A stretch of 64,000 bases of DNA from Annona cherimola (lineage: Eukaryota; Streptophyta; Magnoliopsida; Magnoliales; Annonaceae). The stretch is from assembly GCA_030490835.1 (NCBI GenBank), contig CM059971.1, positions 70,884,224 to 70,948,223 on the forward strand, given 5' to 3'. This document shows positions 45,622 to 56,460 of the stretch, in pieces. The number at the start of each line of letters is the position of its first letter. Positions within the stretch are counted from its first letter, which is position 1. The notes under the pieces were generated by a model. It saw only the letters and a program-made list of their open reading frames with translations, made no database searches and had not been told where the DNA came from. The position numbers and the translations under genes are program-made.

Positions 45622-46217
45622 AACAATTTTGATTCACAGTTGCAGGCGTCGTGGTAAAGCCGTCAAGCATGTGGGTGCCTGATCCTTTGGTCCGAAAGTT
45701 TGACCCTTGTTCAGGATATTAAATTCTCTCTGGTGGTGGAGTATTATTTGATTTTTCTATGTTGTGAGGATTATGCATATACTGATTTATAATATTAGAT
45801 AACTTGATGTGTATATATACATGAATAAATAAATATATGTGTAACAATTTTGATTGTAGGCGTCATGGTAAAGCCATCAAGCATGTGGGTGCCTAATCCC
45901 TTTGGTCGAAAGTTTGACCCTTGTTCACAGTATTAAATTTTCTCTAGTGGTGGAATATTATTTGATTTTTGTATGTTGTGAGGATTATGTATATACTGAT
46001 TTGTAATATTAAATAACTTGATGTGTATATATACATGAATATATATATATATATATAACAATTTTGATTCACGGTTGCAGGCATCTTGGTAAAGTCGTCA
46101 AGCATGTGGGTGCCTAATTCCTTTGGTTAAAAGTTTTACCCTTGTTCAGGGTATTAAATTCTCTCTGGTGGTGGAGCATTATTTGATTTTTCTATGTTGT
46201 GATGATTATGCATGTAT
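45622..46217 (+). repeat. Three tandem copies of a unit of about 217 bp with tRNA-like block
   Basis: Copies start at 45622, 45843 and 46057 with AACAATTTTGATT. Each has GGCGTC-TGGTAAAGCC-TCA, AGCATGTGGGTGCCT-AT, AAAGTTT-ACCCTTGTTCA, TTAAATTCTCTCTGGTGGTG and TATGTTGTGA-GATTAT. The units are joined through GTGTATATATACATGAATA and (TA)n. The conserved block may derive from a tRNA-like SINE head. Confidence 0.8.
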
Positions 46218-47394
46218 TGATTCTCTCTAGCCACCATTCATTTCATGTATTTATTTGGATGATTGATTTACTTATATATTAGAAGGCTTGCATGATTTTA
46301 GAGGGTAACATATGATTTTATAACTATTTTAAATTAATGCCAGGGATGCAGCAAATGGCTTGACAGTTGACGCCAGGTTGCAAAAATTATATATAAGCCG
46401 GAGAATATTCGAATATTGATTAATTTGGTAATTCAAGCCTTTTAAAAATAACATCGACGACTAGGTTGATTTGATAGCGTCAAAAGCTATTATCAATTTA
46501 CATATAGGTAGCCTCGTGTCAGCCGCCATCTTTATTGCCCGATTGCAAATTACGGTCCCATGTAACTCATCCTCCTTGTAAACTCTTTTATTTTTAATGT
46601 TTCGATAGTTAATAAAAAAATCTATTTTATCTATTGTATTTAGCATTACTTATATTATGAAATAAATTTTCCTATTTGTTTAAGATAATTATATATTCAC
46701 CTCATCTATTAATGTATAAAATCAACGTAATAAAATAATTTAACATTAACATACAATTTTTAATTTATATTTTCAACATCTAAACCATCTAAAATATCAA
46801 TATAATGTGAATAAATAATTTTATAAAGTATTATTACTTTTAATATATACATAAATGATTCTAAGCATTTTCTTAATTTATACATAAATATATTTATTTT
46901 TGGGCAAACGTGGTCATGCACATATTTGATTTGGATAAAACATAGTCTCCTAGCTAAATAAATTAAATTAAATACAATGCATGGATCAAATTTTATATCA
47001 ATCATCAACATCTTAAAAATAGATGGGATACACAAGATGGATTCTTTGTAACCTTGTAATATAGGAGCCTAGTATCATATATAATAAAATTATATGATTA
47101 AAATATGGTTGGGTCATGTACGTTGTACAAACTTCCTAACGCCTACAGCGTTGCAAATTAATGATTGCTTGTTTTCTGTCTCGCCCATATATATATTTGT
47201 ATGATGTAAACAATTATTTTTATTAAAATTCGTATATGGAAATGGTGGATGTGAAATCAGACTGTTTGGTTTTAATCAATATCCTGAAACGTCTCGGGCG
47301 GTTGAAGATATTGTGAAGGATACAAGGATAAGAATATTTGCAATTACCGGATGTATGTATCTTTCGGTCATGTTCTCAGAAGAGGTAACCAGAG
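46218..47394. other. AT-rich intergenic DNA with a MITE-superfamily remnant
   Basis: 46620..47060 contains ATTTTCAACATCTAAACCAT, ATAGTCTCCTAGCTAAATAA and CAATGCATGGATCAAATTTT, all shared with 34960..35300 and 60640..61110. No gene is seen. Confidence 0.4.
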
Positions 47395-47950
47395 AGCTTA
47401 CATACCGGTGGATTTTGTAGCACAATATGGGTCCATCTGATTAGAATGCCATCCTATGCACCTGCGTATAAATACTCATTTTGTTACATATTTTTTAATA
47501 TTTTTTATACAACTGTTAATTTAAATATATTTAATATGTGTATTTTGTTACAAGATAGCTTACATACCGGTGGATTTTGTATAACAAAATGGGACCATTG
47601 GAATAGAATGTGATCCTATGCACCCGGGTGCAAATACCCATTTTGTTACATATTTTTTAATATTTTTATACAACTTTTAATTTAAATATATTTAATATAT
47701 GTATTAATTTTACTATTTTCAGAGAATTGTAGATAATTTTTAAAAATTTTTAAAATCAGTGTCATTTTTAGTCACTTAAATTTTTTAAAATTAGTGGCAT
47801 TTTTAGTCATTTAAAATTTTTAAAAATAGTAAAAATTGAAATAAATTTATATTAAGAGTTCTATTAAAAAATTTTCAAAAAAATAAATAAAGAGTTAAAT
47901 ACACTCGAGTGCAAGAGTTAAATGCATTCAGTTGCACCGAAAACTTATGT
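47395..47950. mobile_element. Foldback MITE with partial 162-bp tandem duplication
   Basis: AGCTTACATACCGGTGGATT starts at 47395 and 47557, and each copy runs into ATCCTATGCACC-G-GT, AAATACCCATTTTGTTACAT and TTTAATTTAAATATATTTAA. The second continues to an inverted right half ending near ATGCATTCAGTTGCACCGAA. It belongs with 6955..7260 and 18256..18590. Confidence 0.7.
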
Positions 47951-48619
47951 ACACTGCACAAGATTACGTTTCCCATCTGATATGGTTTGGCCGTGGGATC
48001 CTCCTCCTGAATGTACTGTTGTACCGTCAATCGTTTCATTGAATTTGAATAACCAAAGAGCTTTCGCCGGCTCAAGACAGTTCCAGTGCACTTTTTCTTC
48101 TATCTTCACGTCAACTCTTGATGTGAAAATAGTTTCTTAATAAGCCACCAATCTCAGTATATATATATATAAAAAGAATGAATTTTAAAAATTTTGCAAA
48201 TGAAACACATAAAAAAATTATTCGCAAACGTTACATTTGGGGAGAATATTACTCACAAGTAGATTAGTTAGTTCACTAAGAAATAGAACTCAATCTTGAT
48301 CGAACTAAGACCTTTTCATTATTTTAATCTAATATAATAAGCAATTTAATTACTTATAAAATATTCATTAATGTTTTCTTCCATGAATTAATAAGTATCC
48401 AAGAATTATGAAAATATACATATCATTTGAATGGAGTGGATTATCAATACCAACTCTCAGGAAATTTTCGTTAATGCAATAAATTTTCTTGATGTAAAAA
48501 GAAGATAATGTGCCCTTCGTAATACTTTTTTTTTAAAAAAGAAGAAAATGGATTTTGCCTAGTATAATTCCACTGTACCCTGTGTTTCCAGCTGTAAATA
48601 AAAAAGATAAGTAATCCTG
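47951..48619. other. AT-rich intergenic DNA
   Basis: No gene or definable element. Confidence 0.35.
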
Positions 48620-48987
48620 TTAGCCCGGGCTAAGCAATTGTCTTTCGTAGCTCATTTTAAAAAACATATTTACAACACTTTTTAACCGTTTTTCACTCCT
48701 ATTTATCTAAGTATATTTAACATATAAATTAAGTTTTGTCATTTTTGGATATGTGTATATATATATTAAAGGTTTTTAAAGATAAGGTATTTTAAATATA
48801 TATACAAATAAATGTTTAAAAACCTTTAATATATATATATATACACACATATACAAAAATGGTAAAATTTAGTTTATATATTAAATATATTTACAGAAAT
48901 AAGTATATGAAGAAAAAAGTTTTAAAAAAAATTATAAATTGATTTTTTGAGGCAGACTAAGCAAAACATTTACTTAGCTCAGGCCAA
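48620..48987. mobile_element. Foldback MITE with long internal palindrome
   Basis: The ends TTAGCCCGGGCTAAGCAA and, inward from the right, TTGGCCTGAGCTAAGTAA are inverted. The centre at about 48749..48852 is a strong palindrome (ATATATATTAAAGGTTTTTA against TAAAAACCTTTAATATATAT, bordered by ATGTGTA and TACACACAT). Confidence 0.75.
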
Positions 48988-49608
48988 CAAAATCATTTCT
49001 TAATAACGATACAAGCGAAGGTAACAAAATGTGAAGTCAGTTTTGCCCTCAAATGGGTAGAAAACCGAGCCTTATAGAGAGTTAAAAGAGTGACCATCCC
49101 TCTTCAGTGAAACATCTCATTTGAGACCTTTTGTCGACTCGAAATGATGTACATATTATAGCCATAGAAAGCAAGCTAATTAGTTAACTTCGGTAATCTT
49201 CCACCATTAGCTTGGATATTGAAGTACAAAGAAGATTAATTTAATAAGAGTGGTTAAACATAAACTAGTTTCTTATAATCCTGTAACTTTTTATTATTGA
49301 TGATTATTTAATTGTATTTAAAATTATTTGTTTAGCACGGAGATTGAGCTTCAAAGATGTAGATGAGCCACATTTGCCGAATAATATATATTAATACGTA
49401 AATTACGAAAAATGCTTATATTCATTTAGATATACATTAGAATGCCTATGTAATAATGATATTTTAGACTGTATAGATATTAAAAGTATAATTTTACAAT
49501 TGATATTATAACATCCAATGGTTTTATTGAATTGATCGTACTAATTTGTAGATGGTGGCCATGAACCATCATGCTAGAAAAATAATGGGGTTTACTATTT
49601 ATGAGGTT
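48988..49608. other. AT-rich intergenic DNA
   Basis: No gene is seen between the foldback element and the solo LTR. Confidence 0.35.
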
Positions 49609-51478
49609 ATAATTGTTGGTACTAAGTTTGTGGCAAAACCCAAAAGGGGTATGGTGGATTGGATTGTTTTAAATTTCTTTTGGTATATTAAACTTAACCC
49701 CTTGTAAATTAAATCTTCTTAAATGAAAACATGAAGAGTAGAAGAGAAAGCGAAGTAATAAAAGTAGACACAAGAAATTATAGTGATTTCGGATAATCCT
49801 CCCTACTTTACTCTTCTAAGAGCACATCCTTGTGTCTTGAGTTCCACTATATCCATTGCTTTCTTTTAGATTCTAACTCTAGAGGATCTTTGCAGTAACA
49901 CTACAAGTAGATGGTGAGTCATACTCCAACTACGCACTACTTGTTTTTACTTAGCCTTGATCTTTAACACCAAGCTAAGTAGAATAACAAGAGAAAAAGT
50001 TTAAATTCTACACTTTATAGATTGTGTAAATTCAGTTTTAGTGTAGGGAAGAAGTTGTAAAGCTTGAGATTAATGAAAAACTTTAGTACTTTCAATGAAT
50101 AGCACAGTTCTTCTTCTAGAGCACTTAATGATCACTTGAATGCTTGTAAGTGAGAAGGTGAAGGTTTAATAAATGCTCTAGCTCACCCCCTTCACTTCAC
50201 TTAACAAGCTTTAAATAATGGAAGAATAAATTCAAACATTACGAGGTAGGTGGTGCACACTAAGGGTGTGTTTGGTTGGAGGTAAAACTTTTTGATGAAA
50301 ACTTTTCAGAATAAAAGTTGTCAAGTTGATAGAAAATGATGTGATATGATAGGGGTAATAATGAGGTGTAAAGATAATAAAGTTAAAATAGATAGGGTAG
50401 TTGTATTGGTATTTGTGTGGAAATGATTGAAAAGTAGGGTTGTTTATATAGGAAAATGTGAAAAAATAATTAAAAAATAAGGTAGTTATGGGAAGTGAAA
50501 GGTTTTTGATTGAAAAGTTTTCATTGACATATTTTGTGTGTAACCAAACACACCCTAAATGTGCTAATCTTCAAAATTTTCGACCGTTATAGTGCAAGTT
50601 GTAACTAGAGTTGACTTCATTTTGCAACTTCACCCAAGTTGTACAATGGAGTCGACTTGAGGTATGACTTCGATTGGAGTTTTTCAACTTTTTAAGTTCT
50701 CCTCAATCATGCAGTGCTCTTGGAGTTTCATCTTGAGTTGACTTGGTCCTCGACTTGACCCAAGTCGTAAGTGGAGTTGATTTCAAGTACGACTTCATAC
50801 GTTGTCTATTCAGTCAATAGAAATATGCAATCTCTAGGTCGACTAAGCTATGGAACTTTGCCCAAGTTGATGATGAAGTCAACTTGGCTGTGCAACTTCA
50901 CTTCTCGCTTGATACTTAAAACTCTATAACTTGTGCTTATTTTATTTTACTGTTTCAAGTCTTTGATTTGAGTCGACTTGATCTTAGACTTTATCCAAGT
51001 CACTTGGTAGAGTTTATCCAAGTCACTTGGTGGAGTCGACTTAGATATATGACTTGCTATTTGGTACTTAGCATTTGAACTCTTGCTTGGCTTCTTCAGA
51101 ATGCAAATCGGAGTTTGGGATCGGCTTGGTCTTCAACTTGACCCAAGTTACAAAATGAAGTTAACTTAGGGTGTGACTTCGCATGTTCAACTTTCAATCT
51201 GAGTCGACTTGGGTTTGCGGCTTGGCCTGCTAGTACTTCAGAAATTGCATCCTTTCAACTTAAATCGTAGTTTAATGTCAACTTAGGTATGGACTTAACT
51301 CAAGTCATATGTCTGAGTCGACTTGATTATGAGACTTGATCTGCTATGCTTTATCAAATGAAGTTTTCACCTTGAAATCACTTCACCAAATATGTTAGTA
51401 ACCTTTGACATACAAAATTATGTTGTTAATAATCAAAACATAGATTGTTTTTAGTTTTCTAGTCGAGTTCACAATAAT
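49609..51478 (-). mobile_element. Solo LTR of the Copia family, reverse orientation, with nested MITE
   Basis: The LTR is 49614..51473, TGTTGGTACTAAG to GAGTTCACA, with perfect 5-bp duplications ATAAT at 49609..49613 and 51474..51478. It is 1860 bp including a 285-bp MITE insertion, so the LTR itself is about 1575 bp, as in the full element. At least six GTCGAC sites remain. Confidence 0.9.
50271..50558. mobile_element. Tourist-like MITE, 282 bp, nested in the solo LTR
   Basis: The element is 50274..50555, with termini GGGTGTGTTTGGTTGGAGG and TAACCAAACACACCC and 3-bp duplications TAA on both sides. It is inverted relative to the copies at 24790 and 38155. Confidence 0.9.
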
Positions 51479-51838
51479 AATAATATAAATGATACTAAAT
51501 ACAATCATGAAGGTATTGGATACATGACTGCTCAAGTTGATCGGTGAATAAATAAAATGAATGGCATACGTGCACATATAATTTATTCTACGCAACTCAT
51601 TCTCGTCCAAAATGATTATTTATTTCAATGATTATATAAAAATTACTATTTTTACAGTACTCAAATTCGTGAAAAGGAGTGCAATTGCGTATTTGCCCCA
51701 TTGGTAACGCTGGATATGCTAGTAAGCATTCGAGTCCGGCGAGGTTAGGTTCGGCTGTGACGGAAGCTGATCATCTCCCGCGAAGATCGGTGAGAATTTA
51801 TTGTTTCCCCGATGAATAGGTTGGATTATAATAGCAGA

Positions 51839-51874
<36 letters not shown>

Positions 51875-52990
51875 GAAAAGGAATGATAGGAACTTAATTT
51901 AGTTAAAAATCAAAGATGTTGAATCCATACAAATATTAATTAACTTGATTCTGGCTTGACCAGCCAATACCGCTGTTGCTAAGATCTTCTAGAGACAAAA
52001 TTTTAATTAAAAGTAGTAATAAGAATTCAAGCCAATCGTAGATTGCCGATCATTTGAATGGGTTAACATCGGAAATTACAGGAGGAGTAATTAGAGAAAT
52101 TCTTTATATAATGGATTAAAAAAAATCTAGTTGTAAGTGGTGTCTATTGGAAAAATGATGTCCCAACATCATCAATAACGAATGGATAAGTGTGTATACT
52201 TTTCTTTTTTTCCCTAAATATTTGTAAGATAAGTGTATACCATAGGTATAAAGCTCCATTTCGTAATAGGATATGTAATGATTCCATGAAATCCGTTCAT
52301 TTCTAGTTAGTTTTTTATTTAAAAAATTTTAAACCAAATCAATAATAACATTCATGCATCGTTATGTATTTATTTAAATTCCAAAAATCACATATATTAT
52401 AAAATTTATATTTTACGTACTCATTTTGAAGTATAATAGTTGCATGCTCACTATTAAATGATTTTTAGTTTTGTAAACTTAGTAATCCCCAATGAGGGTC
52501 TGTTTAGTATGATGTAAAAAAAAAAATTAAAAAAAAAATTAAAAAAAATTAAAAAAAATTAAAAAAAAATTAAAAAAAAAAAACGATTGGTTGCACGAAA
52601 TGACTTCCTGGGACCGATTTCATGGAATCATCCTAGGACCGTGGTTATTACATATTGACGAATATTATTATTTCTTCGGATTTAATACCATTTATTGAAA
52701 AATCGTTCCTAGAAATCATTACTTAGCATCTTTCAATCGGTGCCTTATCCACAGCCGCAAAAATGTACTTACAGAAGGATCTACAAGATTTGTTGATGCT
52801 ATAAGTTTTGTTGAGGCATATATTAAAGTCAATTCCAGAACAGACCGTTATCCGAAAATAGACATAAATAACTATGTATATGACTTCATAACTAGACAAA
52901 AGTATCATCAAAAACCATTCTTTCTTATTTCTAGAAATCTTTAGCAACAAGACATGTTTTGTGTTGTTAATAGAGCCATTAACTTTAGAT
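51479..52990. other. AT-rich intergenic DNA
   Basis: A poly(A) run at about 51840..51868, an A/T low-complexity array of TTAAAAAAAA units at 52518..52583, and a GGGTCTGTTTAGTATGATG motif at about 52497 that looks like one MITE end without a partner. No gene is seen. Confidence 0.4.
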
Positions 52991-53039
52991 GAAAATACTC
53001 ATCTATGTCCAATAACACATGTGAGTGGATAGACAGGCT

Positions 53040-53395
53040 ATGCAATATTCAGCCATAACTCTGGCGGAGATTGGCAACTGATTCACTAGAGCTGTGAGGG
53101 TGAATTTGCTAAAAAGGAGAATCCCTACAGACTTGACCTGTTTTTTGTATAAGCAGCCAAATGAAGTTGAAGACAACCACCACCTATTTTGGACATGTAT
53201 TAAGGTGAAACATTGGTTTAGAAATGTAAGATTGGGGTGGTTGCATGGTAGGTAATTCAACAGCATGAAGGACTTGTTGAAGGCTCTGATGAGAAACGAT
53301 GATTCCTACCCATTCATGCTTTACATTACTATGTGTTGGCTTATAAGGTTTTTGAGGAACAGAGAGAGCTTGCAGACGAGGGACCGGTGATGGGG
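53040..53395 (+). pseudogene. LINE (non-LTR retrotransposon) remnant with zinc-binding reverse-transcriptase tail
   Basis: The frame at 53091..53255 (about 54 codons, no Met start) reads like the zf-RVT domain that follows plant LINE reverse transcriptases: an R-I-P-T-D-L block, then E-D-N-H-H-L-F-W-T-C and V-K-H-W-F. After a stop, a second piece (to about 53395) reads C-W-L-I-R-F-L-R-N, like the W-x-I-W-K-x-R-N motif that follows it. No intact reverse transcriptase is upstream. Confidence 0.6.
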
Positions 53396-53599
53396 GAGGA
53401 GCTGGGTAATTGATGTATCGATTTTATTCGTAAGTACTATGCATCCTAATTTGCTTTGAAAAAGGCTATCAATTTTGAAATAAGCCCGACAAACTAGAAG
53501 AAACCCAAGGAGGAAGGATTCAAGCTAAGTAAACGGTGACGCTAGTTTCTGCATTGCAACAAAGCGGCTGGTATTTACGGCAGTGCGTGATGAAAATAA

Positions 53600-53918
53600 T
53601 AAAAATAAAAATAATTTATCCATATATACAATTTTGGGCCCTCACACATATTAAAATTCAATAAAAAATTATACAATTATTTACTCATATATAAATTTTA
53701 TAGCAAATAGTTTACATGTTGAAAAAACAACTTTAAAGGTGTTATTTACAATAAACTATTTTATTATGTTCAATTCACTCAATTTTCAGATAGGGTTTAT
53801 ACACATATCCGATTGTGATGAAAAATGATATGGTAATAGAATATATAATTTTAAATATAATTAGTGAAGTATATTATAATTTTATGATCATGTGGAGCCC
53901 GTTTCAGCATCACTGCAC
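53600..53918 (+). mobile_element. (TA)n-family MITE, interrupted at its right end
   Basis: Matches 59552..59927: CTCATATATAAATTTTATAG, CATGTTGAAAAAACAACTTTA, CAGATAGGGTTTATACACAT and ATTTTATGATCATGTGGAGC. The GC-rich element at 53922 sits at its terminal CACTGCAC. Confidence 0.7.
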
Positions 53919-54269
53919 TAAGGGTGCGTTTGGCGATCGCAAAAACTACATGACGGGTTTTAACCGATGAAAACCGGTCAGTTATCAAGCATTGTACTGG
54001 CGGCGATGGAACCGATACAGGCGCGAAATCATGTTTTTGCGGCGAAATGCATTCCCGCGGCGAATTGGAGATGTACCGCGCGAAATTTCACAGCGGCGAT
54101 GAAATTGGAGATGTACCGCGCGAAATTGGAGATGCATTCCCGAGGACGGCAGACCTGAGAAAGCTGCGACGTCGATATCGTGAAACGACGGGTTTTTGCC
54201 TACGGCGCCCTGGGTCTGAAAAGTTTTACTTGATTTTACGGGTTTTTGTAAATACCAAACAGACCCTAA
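53919..54269. mobile_element. GC-rich MITE, 345 bp, with TAA duplications
   Basis: The element is 53922..54266, with termini GGGTGCGTTTGGCG and ACCAAACAGACCC and TAA on both sides. The interior is rich in CG dinucleotides and contains a direct repeat (ATTGGAGATGTACCGCGCGA at about 54065 and 54104). It is similar in style to 56987..57381. The overlapping open frames are not genes. Confidence 0.8.
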
Positions 54270-54274
54270 AAATT

Positions 54275-54994
54275 CCGATGTAGTTTCATTGCACCACAAT
54301 TATGGTACAGTTACTTCAAAGTGGGTCTCACATGATCATAAAATTATAATATACTCTACCCATTGTATTTAAAATTGTGTATTCTATTATTATACCAAAT
54401 TTCATCCCAATTGGATATATGTATAGACCCCATCGAAAAATTGTATGAATTCAATATAATAAAATATGTTAATGTAAATAACAATTTTAAAGTTATTTTT
54501 TTCAATATGTAAATCATTTGTTATAAATTTTATATATAGATAAATGATTATATAAAGTATTAATACATTTAAGTACATATGCAGTCCATTTTAAGCCAAA
54601 TGCACCGTTAATTATGGTGCAACTTCACTGCACAAGAAATAATATATATAAATGAGAGTTGTTCCTGTGCAGCACAACTACACCAGAACAGCAATACATT
54701 TGATCAAAAATAGAATCCACAAATATTAGAATGCAATGCAACTTTATATAATCATTTATCTATATATAAATTTTATAACAAATGGTTTACATGTTAAAAA
54801 AACCACTTTAAAGTTGTCATTTACATCAAACCGTTTTATTACGTTGAATTTGTACCATTTTCAGATGAGGCCCATATACATATCTGATTGGGATGAAAAT
54901 TAATATGATAATAGAATACATTATTCTAAATAAAATGAGTAGAATAAATTATGATTTTATGATCATGTGAGGCCCATTTCAGCGTCGCTGCACC
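54275..54994. mobile_element. Two abutting (TA)n-family MITEs in opposite orientation
   Basis: The first, inverted, spans about 54275..54642 (TTGCACCACAATTATGGTAC to TTATGGTGCAACTTCACTGC). The second, direct, spans about 54656..54994 (GTGCAGCACAACTACACC to GTCGCTGCACCGTAATAT). Both share the core of 59552..59927, and the second ends at a (TA)n run. Confidence 0.75.
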
Positions 54995-55000
54995 GTAATA

Positions 55001-55004
<4 letters not shown>

Positions 55005-55031
<27 letters not shown>

Positions 55032-55793
55032 GGGATTTATTCCAGTGCATGCGACTGCACCGTGCAGTCCATGCACTGTGGGGTCCACCTGATCATAAAT
55101 GGAAAATCCACCCCACCCATTGTATTTAGAATTGTTCACTTTAATAGCATACCAATTTTCATTAAAATCCAACATGTGTGCAGTCCCCATCTTAAAATGG
55201 TACAAAATTAACGTAATAAAATAGTTTAATGTAAATATCAAGTTTAAAGTGATTTTTTCAACATCTAAACCGTCTAAAGTATGATTTATATATGGATAAA
55301 TGAGTGTATAAAATTTCATTACAATCTAATATGTGTGGGGTCCATTTTACAGCGGACTGCACAGGATCGGGTCTCTCTCTCTATATATAGGGAACCGATC
55401 CTGTGCAGTCGGACTGCACCGTAATTACGGTGCAGTTCGCTGTAAAATGGACCCCACACATATTAGATTGTAATGAAACTTTATACACTCATTTATCCAT
55501 ATATAAATCATACTTTAGACGGTTTAGATGTTGAAAAAACCACTTTAAACTTGATATTTACATTAAACTATTTTATTACGTTGATTTTGCACCATTTTAA
55601 GATGGAGACTACACACATGTTGGATTTGGATGAAATTTGGTATGGTAATAAAGTGAACAATTATAAATACAATGGGTGGGGTGGATTTATGGGAAATGAT
55701 CAGGTGGGGCCCACAGTGCATGGACTGCACGGTGCAGTCGCATGCACTGGATCATTTCCCATATATATATATATATATATATATATAGACCAG
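55005..55793. mobile_element. Inverted pair of near-identical MITEs between (TA)n tracts
   Basis: Copy one (55032..55370) is inverted and copy two (55393..55760) is direct. They meet at GGATCGGGTCTCTCTCTCTA and GGGAACCGATCC. The outer borders are (TA)n runs at about 55005..55031 and 55761..55788. Copy two carries an extra perfect 22-bp palindrome (half-site CTGCACCGTAA, 55414..55435). The pair forms an inverted repeat with arms of about 340 bp. Confidence 0.9.
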
Positions 55794-56460
55794 TCTGAAA
55801 TGATAACCGGGCATAGTTCTAAGTATGAATAATTACCCATTAAAAAATTTGCATCTGGTGACTAAAATTAACAAGCATGCTTGCTACTAAGGCCTATCTC
55901 CAGCAAATAAAAGGGCGTTGACAGTTTCAGTGGGATCTTGCCAAACGACAGTACTACTATGCCATTACAAACAGAAAAAAAGCGGGCGAGAGAGAACGGC
56001 CAGATTCATCCATCCAAACGAAGACTTCCAGCGGCCTCTTTTCAACCAAACAGCTCCTACGTCTCAATGAATGATCAGCAAAACCACTTTTAATATTTGT
56101 TAATCCCAGAATAACCTTACAAATGCTTTTTTTTACAGATTAGCTTATGTTATTTAAGGTTTTTTTATAGTGATAACACCAAAAAAAAAAAAAAAATCCC
56201 AACCATGGGTTGATTTTCATTCTGTAAGATCACTTGTGTCACACACACACACACAGAGGATGTTTAAGATGAGCAGGAAAATGCATCAATTTAAGGTCTC
56301 TCTACACGATATAAACTAAAACAGAAGCTTTATTACCAATCATATTGCAGGTGAGAAAATGTTTGCGGATCTGTGAACACATCCAGACCTCAAAAATCAA
56401 CCACCCTTGCTGAGATCCCAGCTCCAGGCATAGTATCAGCTTAAACCGAGTAAAAGAGTC
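55794..56460 (-). other. 3' flank of the short-chain dehydrogenase gene
   Basis: Non-coding. A (CA)n microsatellite lies at about 56240..56256. The 3' UTR probably covers 56460 down to about 56250. Confidence 0.4.

Noticed and set aside
45622..46217. Possible CRISPR-like or tRNA gene array
   Set aside because: Units of about 217 bp are too long for CRISPR, this is plant DNA, and the tRNA-like block lacks a full cloverleaf.
55473..55832. 119-codon frame also present at 59253..59555 and, inverted, at 55319..54963
   Set aside because: The repeated protein is a by-product of near-identical MITE copies bounded by microsatellites; it runs into poly-Tyr/Ile from (TA)n.
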